Of a stretch of 64,000 nt of DNA, positions 32,097 to 42,239 are shown one piece after another. Source of the stretch: Stratiolaelaps scimitus (lineage: Eukaryota; Arthropoda; Arachnida; Mesostigmata; Laelapidae). The notes beneath the pieces were generated by a model, which made no database searches, was not told where the DNA came from, and was given only the letters and a program-made list of their open reading frames with translations. The position numbers and the translations under genes were made by a program. Each line of letters starts with the position of its first letter. The stretch's first letter is position 1. The stretch covers positions 310,001 through 374,000 of the forward strand of contig JABWDB010000011.1 in NCBI GenBank assembly GCA_019614645.1, read 5' to 3'.

Positions 32097-34313
32097 TAGT
32101 ATATTTAATTTGGACCACAATGCGACTTCTCTGCCACTGTACCCATGAAAGGCTACTAACGTCTGAACACACCCAGCGCTAAAGGCAGAATGGACAGTAA
32201 CGCCCATGAGAGGAGTAGCGGCATTGAGCCTTAACTTTTTCAGTCCTTTCAACGTGGAAGAGCCTTGCCCACAACCTGAGTACCTCTCACACACGCTTGT
32301 AAAAACGAGGGCTTCGCCGACACTAGAATCGAAAGCACTCTAGCTGGTCCGTTCAAATAGAAAATGCATTTTCTCTCATCTCCTCTAGCTCACTCGTATT
32401 TATATCCAGCCACTCGCATCTAGTGCATATGTGTCCATTTTGAAAAGATTCAATTCCTCTGCTGAGTGAAGTCAATCTTCTGTAATGCACGAAGTAGCTA
32501 TGCATCTCTATTCTAGATGTATAGCTCTCAAATCTGAGATGGCTTAGAAATCTGTGTCAGGGGACACTCAGCATCAGCTGAGATGTCCAGTACATGCAAA
32601 GGAATAACTCTGCAATAGATCAAATAATCGATAGAAAGGGAAGAATGACGCACGTAGCAAATGTCCCCTTAGGTAGACTCTTGGATTTCTATATAATGGT
32701 ACACGTATTCTGAAAAGAATACGGATCCTTGTTGTCAACACCGAGAAGATACAACATCGGAGTATCTTTGGTGTATAATAGTTAAGATTTGGTATAGCAC
32801 GTAACAAGTGGAAATTAAGATAGGATTAACGGAGTTCGTGAATAATTAAAGAATTCAGATGTATCTAGCGGGTTTCGCATAGGCGAAGAAGAGAAGAATT
32901 ACAAACTGCACTTGAACCCAAGTGGGAACAACTAAACCTACCAAGGCAAGCACTTCAAAAGCAGCACGAACAACTCAACTAATAACATACTGCCGTCGTT
33001 ACGTTTGATTTAATATTACAGCATACATCGTAATGATAGTCTCTTATGGTGACCTTTATGGTGGTGCTGTAGGGGTCAAATAGATCAAAAGCAAATTCTA
33101 CTCAAAACTCACGTCCGAAAAGTCCGTATAATTTGTTTAAGAAAGGTACGTTAGAATAAACTCCGTTCGGTCTTTAAACATGCTTGAGGACAAATCCCGA
33201 AGTGTTTACAGGTAAAAAAAAGGTTGCACTGGGCCTGGCTCATTTTGCACAAACAACGATCCATAGAATAGGACTGTAAGGATCGACGATGCGTACGAAC
33301 ACGATGAGGAAACGATGAAGGGGTAGGTCATAATTATATTATAGAAAGCTAATTATAGGTGCGCCTGCGGAGTTTCCGCCGGTGACTAAAGTTCGATGAC
33401 GATTTAGCCCATGACGATTGGAACCAAAACCACTCCATCTAGTCGATTTGTGTGGAATCGATCCGCGTGTGTGTCTACTTATACTCTGGTGTCGTGAAAT
33501 GATAACCCACCCATAAGGAATGAGGAACGTATTTTCGTTTGAAGCTCGCTATAGACTACTCACTAGTCTCAGGCCAAGTTTTCGTGACCTAGTCGAGTGT
33601 CACCTATCCAAGAGAAATGTTGTATGCATTCGCTTCGAGCTAACATTCACACATATTCATATATACGGACAATTTCCATATTCACATTCAACTTCAAATC
33701 CGTCGGCAGGGCCGCTTTTGCTCAAATCACGCAATCTGTGACGAATTTATACCGATACCGATTTGGACTCTTTCCAAGCCTTTCTAACATACTTGTATTT
33801 GGTATCATAAATTGAATTGAGGCTGGCCGAAATATCGAGCGCCACGATAGATACTCTGATTAGCTACCGTAGTCCATGACCACGGTAGTTGGGTCAGACA
33901 TAGACGGTAGTGGAGGTGTACTACAGGTTCACCTGGGCAATCTCTCAAGAAACTTTATCCATCGTCCGCGAGCACCAGCTATCGCCAACGCCAGTCTTCC
34001 CGGAATTCATAGTTGCGATAATATCCCCACATTAGCTTGGAGGAGACTCACAGCTGTTCTCCCCTGCAGATGTGACAGGCCTCGACCCCAATTGTGGATA
34101 TAAATTCAAGGACACCTTTACTTATTTTCAATACCGCTCAGATCTGTGATATGATATCGTCTATTTGATACTGTTGTCCATGCGTGACAAACATTGAAAA
34201 TTAGACGTATCCGAAGGATTGTCGATTGCGATTTCGTTCAAGTATATACTAAATAGAAAAAAAAGTGAATGGCCATCTTTCTATATTCTCCTTTTTATTG
34301 TAATAAAATAAAA
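32097..34313. other. Intergenic, no gene recognised
   Basis: Copy 6's upstream region keeps only faint likeness to type A/B flanks (the GGCAGAATGGACAGTA piece near 32185). The rest, to the defensin's 3' end, shows short frames without motifs. Confidence 0.5.
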
Positions 34314-34319
34314 TTTATT
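34314..34319 (-). terminator. Poly(A) signal of the defensin gene
   Basis: AATAAA on the minus strand about 126 bases after the stop codon; a second AATAAA lies at 34294-34299. Confidence 0.6.
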
Positions 34320-34444
34320 TGCGACAGATTGAAGTAATGTTATTAGTATATTTTAGATATGTTTAGATTGTGTCCATGTGTGAAGACTGGTTGGGCTGTT
34401 GTTGTCGTTGTCCGTTTGATGCGGTGATGGAGACCCCTGTATAA

Positions 34445-34842
34445 TTATCGCTGGTAACAGGTACAGGTCGCCCGCAGGGGGCCGGCGCAGTAACCCCCAC
34501 GTCTACCTATACTGATGCAATGCAGATGACATTTCTGCGCGTCCCATGGACACCCAAAACCGGCGAAAGCTCCAGCTGAAATCAGGCGCGGAAGGAGGCG
34601 GAAAAGCGAAAAATCAAGCCATATGATCATCATCAGTTCATGTTTACTCGTAAATCTATTTTATACATGAGTGTAGAATTTCTTTCTATTTGAAGTTTTC
34701 CAACAAGCTAGGGGGAAATCCTAGAGGGAGAAGGTTGAAAACCTCCTCGAAATACGGAAATTCACAAGTCGGTAGGTCAAAAGTTCTATTGAAACTTACC
34801 GGCGAGAAGCACGAAGACGAAAAGCAAAATTGTGAACCTCAT
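34445..34842 (-). CDS. Arthropod defensin, two exons, no propeptide
   Basis: Exon 1 is 34842-34800 and exon 2 is 34575-34445. Exon 1 starts [14 protein letters not shown] and ends at a GTAAGT donor, phase 1; exon 2 starts after a TTTCAG acceptor. Joined, they give 57 residues: a 19-residue signal peptide ending GAFA, then a 38-residue mature peptide. Cysteines at mature positions 4, 11, 15, 25, 33 and 35 give C-x6-C-x3-C-x9-C-x7-C-x-C, exactly the arthropod CS-alpha-beta defensin pattern, with the diagnostic GFGCP start, the GRRGGYC core and the TCTCY end. Family role: secreted antibacterial peptide acting on bacterial membranes or lipid II. Tick defensins usually have an acidic propeptide ending in a furin site; here the mature peptide follows the signal directly, as in scorpion defensins. 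Trp at position 6, where Phe or Leu is usual. Confidence 0.93.
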
Positions 34843-35055
34843 CCTGGAACTGGATATAGTCTATAGTATTTATTATAGCTTCTTTAGCTAGCTAGATTCT
34901 GTACGGTCGGAGATCGCTAAGAGTTCAACTACTCAATCGGAAGGATGGGAGAACCTGGTCAACCACGTGGATCTCCTAAACGAGCAATGTCACTGTAGAG
35001 CTAATGCTTCTACCGCTTGCTTGTCAGTCGCATTTGTTCGTCTTTCAAACGTTGG

Positions 35056-35065
35056 CTCTTATATA
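35056..35065 (-). promoter_or_regulatory. Candidate TATA box upstream of the defensin gene
   Basis: The minus strand reads GTATATAAGA, a good TATA match, about 215 bases upstream of the start codon. Transcription would begin near 35030, giving a 5' untranslated region of about 190 bases that may or may not be spliced. Confidence 0.4.
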
Positions 35066-35220
35066 CTGTTACGGGACCAGTTACGAGTCAGAGACGAGTT
35101 CAATCATTCAACACCTACATGGGTTGCGTTGATAATTGTCATCTCAGGCTGAAATCTATTCCTGCGCCTTCTTCGGGAACTTACACAAGTAAACTACACA
35201 GTGAGCTTTAGTGCATCCCG

Positions 35221-35230
35221 GGGAAATTCG
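35221..35230 (+). promoter_or_regulatory. Candidate NF-kappaB-like site upstream of the defensin
   Basis: GGGAAATTCG matches nine of ten positions of GGGAAATTCC, about 160 bases upstream of the candidate TATA box. Antimicrobial peptide genes of arthropods are commonly driven by Rel/NF-kappaB factors; a single near-match can be chance. Confidence 0.25.
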
Positions 35231-35239
35231 CGTTCGCCA

Positions 35240-36484
35240 CCAGTATTTTCCAAGAATTATTACCGCTCCCACCGCAGACGCCTCCACCGCCGCCGCCGCG
35301 ATTGTGTCTGTCATATCGCGCATTATGAATGCCACCTGATGTATTTAGAATGATTCAGGCCTGTCAAATGCGATGATTCTGATCCGAAAACAGTTGTGCT
35401 TAGTCGCAATATGCTCGAAGCGGAAACAATAGCCAACGCAAAGGCGGCGGTGTTTACGCCGAACCAACTGTCTACCGGCATACACACTCATACATAGGTA
35501 GCTCTTCTTTTAGCGAAGCGAACGAAATCCAGCTGGATGGATGTCTCCTATAGCAGAGTCGAACTGATGATCAATCCTTAGCAAAAATTCTTGGAAGGCT
35601 GACACAGCGACCAAGGATGGCTGGCACCCATATCAAGACAGGGTGCATTGTACTGTCAAATGTTTATGTTTGGGGCCGTTCCTTCCTGTTTCATTTAGAT
35701 GTTGATTTCAACGTCTTTGGAAAGTTCCGTTTGTTGGACGTGAGTCAGGATTTTGTGGAAAGTCCTTTGTCACTGGTTGCAAACATCAATGAGCAACATC
35801 ACAGCAGTACCAGATATGTATTCGATAAGGTGAGCCACCATGGGTAGACGGTAGAATTGCGAATAGCTTGGAAAGTTAATACACTACGGCATCTCTCCCT
35901 CTAAACAACATCATATAATTGATGTCATTCTGGTGTGATAGTTATCATTAAGTGGCCGTTGAATTTGTGACCATTTCAAAACCATGAACGTATCACTTGC
36001 ACGAAGATTGCCCACCGTGTACGGCGAACCTATGATAATATTTATGAATAATCATTTTTGTTATATAGAGTACGTAAAGAAACAATAGAAGTAATGGTAT
36101 AGTATGCGTTTTGTAAAATCCGTGTATTAGATTACGAGTCAGTAATCAATACTCTGAAGAAACTGTGGAATCTCTTTATTATTTGCTGCGTTCACACCAG
36201 CAACAGATATGTATTAGTAACAGATAGGATATGTATTATATTTGACAGCAGATATCTATTAGGAACTGTAGACCGTCCAACATGTGTAGACCGTCCAGAA
36301 GGCGACACCCCATAGACGACTTATGGTACCCGACAATTGCATAAACGTGCCTGCCTATTCTACAAACTCTGCCATAAAACGGATACATAGCAAGTCACAC
36401 GGTGGCAGTTCTCGCCATCCATACGCTGAGTCGCTCACTTACAATTGGCTCTGACCTGGGATTCCTGTCCTAGTAAATTTTGCG
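35240..36484. other. Intergenic, one unexplained open frame
   Basis: A 76-codon plus-strand frame at 35617-35847 (LFHLDVDFNVFGKFRLLDV) has a GTGAGC donor-like site near its end, but no acceptor, partner exon or motif was found. Otherwise no gene. Confidence 0.35.
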
Positions 36485-36625
36485 GACGGACGCTCAGCCA
36501 ACATTTAACGTCCACAGAACTGCTTTCGGCATTGCTTCATAAGGCGGACCCCTTAAATGTGTAAGGACGGGAACCGATCCCGTGCACCTAAGTGTCTCCC
36601 GCGGCTGAGCGCTGGTGATGGTAGC
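36485..36625 (-). mobile_element. SINE family 2 copy
   Basis: Shares the AACTGCTTTCGGCATTGCTT core and GCGGACCCCTT segment with 44965-45105. On the minus strand GGTGCACGGGATCGGTTCCC is a slightly decayed tRNA B-box region. tRNA-derived SINE. Confidence 0.6.
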
Positions 36626-36896
36626 GTTGCACCTGATATCGATCGGGGGGGGAAGGGTCACTTCCAACAGCTTGTCTACATCAGTCGCCTGTAGACAACG
36701 AAGCATGAACAGGATGCGTGTAGGATGGTCGTGTTGGCGTGCTGGCTATGAAATTCTACAAGAGGACGCCCCCTATCTACCGTGACAGAGAAAATTCTTC
36801 GGAGGAGATTTTTAGCTTTCGGTTCGATTGGCTGGACTTGGTTACGGAAACGCGTTCCGTTGGATCGTGTCTGATCCTGCCTTCCATCTCGCATCG

Positions 36897-39800
36897 ATGT
36901 TCACCCATACCGAGTCGTCGCCGTCAAGCAGCGCAAAGTCGCCATCGACAACGATCGAATCTTCGGGTATTTCCCGATCCGGAACTTCCTCGACCCTTAC
37001 ACCGTTTGCGGGCGCATGGCCATCACGTACGAAATGCGTCTCGATCAAAGACTGCGCAGCTCACGACCCGAAGGGGGCAGGGCGAAAGCGACGTTGTCGT
37101 TCCGTTATATGCGTAATGCTGATCGGCGTGGCGATTGTGGTGCCGCTTGTCGGCACGTCGTTCGCGTGTGAGTACAGTACTGCATTGCAGTGTCGTATTA
37201 GCTTGGGAAATATGCTTCAGTTTAGCTCATTTTCACGGGGCTCGAACCTGTGGTCTCCGGCGTTTGACAGCTGCAGACGTACGTGTGAAAACTACGGTAT
37301 CTTTCGCAGAGACGCCCCTAGCGACATATTTCGATTCTCGGGCAAGACTTGTTTCAGTCAGCTGATTTTTCGAATCAGCAATATAACATGTCAATTCGAC
37401 AATATGCATTTACACATTATGTCATATCAACGATGTGCGTTATTGTAGCGAGTCGCCGATCTTTGGAGCCCACCATAGCCAGCACGGAAGATCATTAATT
37501 TTCTTCGCTGATTCGTCATTTGCTAAATACGATCGCCTACTTGTTTGCGGCTATTGGCTCGATAGAGCGCTAGACTCACATGTCCTCGTGCTCCTGAAGG
37601 AGCACACCTAACAGGAGGTGCTCTCCTTGTTTGCGACTGTAAAAGCTGCTAATTGCGACAGTATCCGACGTGACCTGGCCACCCCAACCCCCTTCTCCCC
37701 TGACCACGCCGCTTTAATGTTGGCTGTGTAGCACACCCAGCCAACCGATTCAGCCTCGTGCGATGTCACCTTTTCTTTTCTCCACTTTTTACTTGCATTG
37801 TAGTGTCGACCATAGCCAGCTGCAGCTACCCCGACCAGAAGAAGTGCTTCAACGGGGGCGCTATCTGCAGACGGCTGTGGTGGAAGCCTCGCTGCGTTTG
37901 CGTCACACCGACGAAGGTCTTCCGCGACACGGCATGCCTGTATCCATGTGAAGTTAATTCTAGGCTAATTTGTCCTCAAGGCATATGCTACAAAGACAAG
38001 TGCTTCCATGATGTCTTCTCGTTTACGACTCATCTATACTCCGACGTCTGTGGTAACTGGAGTGGAGTGTAATTCTATGGTTGTATTGCAGCATTTTTTT
38101 TCCGTAGGAAAACTATCTCTTTTATTATTTGATTGAAAAGGCTAACAAACATGTGAGGCATTTTTTACGCGTGTATTTTTATTCGCATTTCTTAGTTTGC
38201 ACAAACCATATTACATCAGTTCACTACTCGTACGAAACGCCACATAAACGTACAACTAACCTTCTCCTTATGAGCAAAGACGCGTTGGGTGGATTGCAAA
38301 GCCCTCGCAGCTGTTTGTGAACAATGGATAAGTCAACGGATTCATCAAATTTTTCTTCATTTGTAATAATGATTCGCCTTAATTCCTGAAGGTTGGCGGA
38401 TTCCCGTTGGTCGACAACTAGGCTATGGCCATTTAGCGGTAGTCATCCACGGGATTCATCTGAGTAACCCGCTCTACACTTTATCCAGGAGATCTTGATC
38501 ACGATGAAAAAGAAAGGCGCGCCGTGAGATTCATTTAGTCTCGAGTAGGAGGAGAAAATCTTAAACCGAAGCCAGTTTGGAACCATCCGTGAACACGAGA
38601 TGAGGTACGGGATTCTGCGAAGCGCGGTTGATGCAGTTGACCAGTTAGGGACTGACTGCCATCGGTCGCAGAACTGATAGTACAGCGTCGACTTGATAAA
38701 AGTCGAGATCGTCGACTAAACGAGATTTTCATCTTCAGTAAGACAGGTCAGGTTAAGGACGTCGCTCAACGGTGTATTAGATCCTAGGGTTCTGCATTAA
38801 AGGTTATGGCGCCTTGCACACCACTTTTTCCATGCAAATGACGTCATGTAGCCAGTGAGCGCACTGTGTCGTTCGTTGATCAGTCTTTCTCCGATCTCTG
38901 ACCAGATCCATGTGATCTATAGTTCCTGTTCAAGCGATAATGGGTATCGCGACACAACATTCAACACGCCATTCCATGCGATTTCATAATTGTACATGAG
39001 ATTGCTTAGGCATACAATTGATCGCTATAATACTATCGACGACCCATTAATCCGGATCGTTCACTTTCCTCGACTCCACTCGGTAAGGTAAAGGTTTTTG
39101 TTGGTTTGTCAGCCGGACTGCAGTTTCACCACGTTCTCTATATATGTCCTCACCAGATCGTGGGACACGAACCTGCGGCCTTGGGCTTTTTACAGCTAGA
39201 GACTTAGTCGGTCAAACCACCGAAGCGCTGACGGCTAGCTCATGTTCCTTGCGTGAGACTGTCTAAACACGCCAAAAATGTTCGATGTGAATTTGCGTTA
39301 CACGGCGACAAGTAGACAATTCGTTTAGTCCATGTAAGTGTAGTCGCCACTGAGCGGAGGCTGACCCTATATATTTGGCTAACTGGTACGAGGAAAAATA
39401 CAGACAGGCTTTATTAGATCTCCTGGCGGATTCGCGCCTAAATAGCTGACGCAGACTGCTTAATTATTATATATCGCGTAATTGGATAGATGCATTTATA
39501 TTGCTGTATAATATATATAATGATGATGCTGATAATTCATGGTGTAATTGTTCGGCTGAATTAATTGTGGTGCATACAACTACATGTGTCGCATTGATTT
39601 GAGTGATACCTACAGTCATAGTAACTTCGCAGCGCTCCCCACTCGGGGAGCACCATTTAGTTACTACGTGAAAGTGCCGCTTACGTGAATACGCGTCCGT
39701 GTTCCCCTTTGAGTAAGTTCCTAATTCCCCCTGAGCCCTCTGGCTGTAAAAAGTCACGAGGCCGCAGGTTCGAATCCCGTTGCATGACATATAAAAGAAC

Positions 39801-41442
39801 TTAAGCAATGTATGCAGTTCCTTTAACAAATCAATAAAGCTTTACCTCTTACCTTTGTGTTCAGATGGATCGACTGGCGACATCGCGACTTGCAACGTGA
39901 CATGTAATGAAATGATGCCTTTCATCTGCGTTAACAATATAACCCAGGAATTCTGCACTGAGCAGCATGTGATTCGACCTGAATTTAAAGACTTCGCATG
40001 CCAACGTGAGAATGCTACGTTTTTCGCGGTTACCTGTACAATGTGATACGTGCATGGCTTGTTAGAGCGAAGGACACAGACGTTATTAGCCACGTTTGTA
40101 CCCAATTAACATCAAGCAGTTGAACTGCAGTGAGGGAAGAAGTCGCATCTCCTTTGGGTCACAAAGGAATTGCTCAATTCGGCGGTCTATTCTGACCATG
40201 ACAATAATTATGAAAATATGGCCTTTAAATGGGGTTTCAATACTGTTTAGCTCTTACTGATAAAATGAGGTAAGTCTGGTTAAAAATCGACAACCTCTTG
40301 TCTGAACTGTGAGCCTAAAATTGCTTTGAAGATTTTTACTAGCTTTACTAGCCTCATTGCATACGGGTGAGCTGATTGTAAGTATTTGAGGCTGTGAACT
40401 AATTGAAGAGACTGATAGGAAACGCTATAAGCGAGGGCCTCGTGATCGGAGAGCACATGTAGGTTGTTCAGAAAACGAGGCGACCCTCTACTTGTGTGAC
40501 ATGGGACATTTACTGCCGCTGGTTTTACAGTGCTTCTTTGAAGGTCTACGCTAACGGAATTGCACATTATTGTTGAGGTTGAACGTGATTGGGTTGCGCG
40601 ATTTTGTGAACGCGCTGGTACGTGTTATCTTGAAATGGAGGCCTGCGGGCATGCCGTGGCTGTTAAGGGAGGCAGTATTAGAATTAAACAGCGTTTTTGA
40701 AGAGTAAGGAGGTTCAAATCTGAGTTGGGGCATACTTTTATGGGCGCTACCTCCACAATAAGATTTGAAAATTGGTAGTGGCAACTAATGTGGTCTGCGG
40801 CACAGCAACCACTGTGCAGATAGGAAGGCACCGTGCACCCACTGTATGCGTCGTGAATACTGCGTATTTACATACAAGGGACTATTTACAGACACCGTAT
40901 TGACCGCAGTAGTCGTTTACGCACGGGAAACGGACAGGTAGGTATTAGAGAGGAGGTCTGGAGAGAAAAGAAAGCAGCTGAGAGTCGGTTAACCACGTCA
41001 TGCCCGTATGGCAGGTATTATAGGATGTATGGTGGTTGTTGCTGAGCTTGTACACATCTCACCACCCTTGCTGAATGAATGCGTCAAGCGATAGGGGACG
41101 GTCACGTTATTGTCATGAATGTTAGCACCGAAACACTCCCCTTTAAAATGAAAGAAACAAACTCGCTGTGGACACTGTAGTAACCATCCGCATCGATCAC
41201 ATCGACTTCAACTGACGACCTACCTTACAGAAAACAGTCCATCGGGCGAGTACAAGCATCTATCGCAGGCTGCGGTAAAGAAATGCCTTTTCGATACGGT
41301 GTGCAGATCTCTACTCGTTTTTTACCCGTGCCTAGAGGGCTATGTACGAAACGGACAGGTCCATTGCTCACGGCGGTGCACTACGGCTATGGAACATGGA
41401 GTACCGTCGTCGTCGTCCTTCGGGTACTGTTTCCTTAAATGA
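36897..41442 (+). CDS. Gene A: type II membrane protein with EGF-like, cysteine-rich ectodomain
   Basis: Four exons: 36897-37167, 37804-38052, 39865-40005 and 41231-41442; all introns are phase 1 with GT-AG ends. Product 290 aa. Residues 1-66 are Ser/Thr-rich and end in a basic GRKRRCR, so this side faces the cytosol; one membrane span lies at about 69-90. Exon 2 encodes 11 cysteines, of which six fit an EGF-like unit (C-x7-C-x6-C-x8-C-x-C-x11-C, with FNGGAIC and WKPRCVC). Exon 3 has C-x3-C and ends FKDFACQ. Exon 4 has three cysteine pairs and ends CFLK-stop. The start is chosen because MFTHTESSPSSSAKS aligns with MDTHTDLSSPQSSGKS of gene B. Function unknown; I recognise no named family beyond the EGF-like unit. 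The splice model rests on exact exon-length and phase agreement with gene B. Confidence 0.75.
39082..39236 (-). mobile_element. SINE family 1, near full length, in gene A intron 3
   Basis: Starts with GGTAAGGTAAAGG and ends with a tRNA-like head; on the minus strand the B box reads AGGTTCGTGTCCCA and the A box region ..GGTTTGACCG.. . Matches 55331-55488. Confidence 0.7.
39733..39856 (+). mobile_element. SINE family 1, sense orientation, abutting exon 3 of gene A
   Basis: Plus-strand copy with B box GGTTCGAATCCCG at 39769-39780, the AAGAACTTAAGCAATG body and the 3' tail CTTTACCTCTTACC. Its tail ends nine bases before the exon 3 acceptor at 39864. The A-box half of the tRNA head is missing. 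Confidence 0.75.
40020..41225. other. Intron 3 of gene A, no gene inside
   Basis: Between exon 3 and exon 4. Two minus-strand frames (40280-40567 and 40551-40784) overlap and read like a decayed repeat; neither has a motif. Confidence 0.5.
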
Positions 41443-41932
41443 GACAATGAAACAAGCAATGTAGATCTTAATTAATGCATAGTGAAATTAACTAATAGGT
41501 AAGAAGCTAGTTACTCGAGAGTGACAGTAAGGCCGAGCCCATAGCGAGGCCAGCCTTATGAACGAATGTATTGTTTATCATTATCGTTGTAATTATTGCG
41601 TATAAATGAGCGTACGACGAACAACATTATACGTTCTTAATGATAAACCACTAATATAATATAATGTATGGTTATTGTTATTATTTTTAGTATAATCTCA
41701 TGGTCTATTATTCATTTTTTGTGTTGTTTTTGTATACTCATTGCCATTCAGGTTGAATAGAAGGTAACGGTACGCTTTGTGCTGTATTATATTGTATTGT
41801 ACAACGTCTCGGAACGTGCACATCGTGGTCGAATCACGCGGTCCTTTGCGTCCTACTGGTTGTAATGAAACTTCCCGTCTCTTCAGGACGCGAACTGCTT
41901 AACCGTCATTCGTTCTCTACCACATTTCACAG

Positions 41933-42230
41933 ATGACTGCGACCACACCTGCGGAGCCATTAGCCACAAGCTCGCGGAACTCGTTGGGATATTCGTGCAC
42001 TGACTGCAGGTCTCATCTGGAACAGCCCGCCTAAATGAACCTGACGATGTTTCCCGATCGACAGGCGCAGCCTTATCCGGGTAGCCGGAAGCCGCATTTC
42101 TTGCGTCGAACGACACGGGTCTTACCACACTCGGCGTTGCGGAGAAGCTCGTATCTGAAACACGGGACCCGCAAATCATCGTTTGGCAGAACGAATCCGA
42201 AAACTAACGATCAGTCAGCAGCTATCCGCG
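41933..42230 (+). pseudogene. Relics of exons 5 and 6 downstream of gene A
   Basis: After gene A's stop, a TTTCACAG acceptor is followed by ATGACTGCGA, aligning with the first bases of gene B exon 5 (ATGATTGCGA), and then GGAACAG...CCTGACGATGTTTCCC aligning with GGATCAG...CCTGACGACATTTCCC of gene B at 50412-50452. The alignment then jumps to gene B exon 6 (GAGGCCCGCTTC...TCGAACGACAC versus GGAAGCCGCATTTC...TCGAACGACAC near 42100). An in-frame TGA at 42001, a TAA at 42031 and a 2-base length change show it can no longer be translated. Most of exon 5 is deleted. Confidence 0.65.
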
Positions 42231-42239
42231 AGGGGAATC

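Noticed and set aside
32097..32294. Upstream extension of IR copy 6 to 683 codons
   Set aside because: The extra 66 codons have no counterpart in any other copy and match decayed flank; the signal-like segment would become internal.
40280..40784. Two overlapping minus-strand frames in intron 3 of gene A
   Set aside because: They look repeat-derived, have no motif, and lie inside an intron supported by the paralogue.
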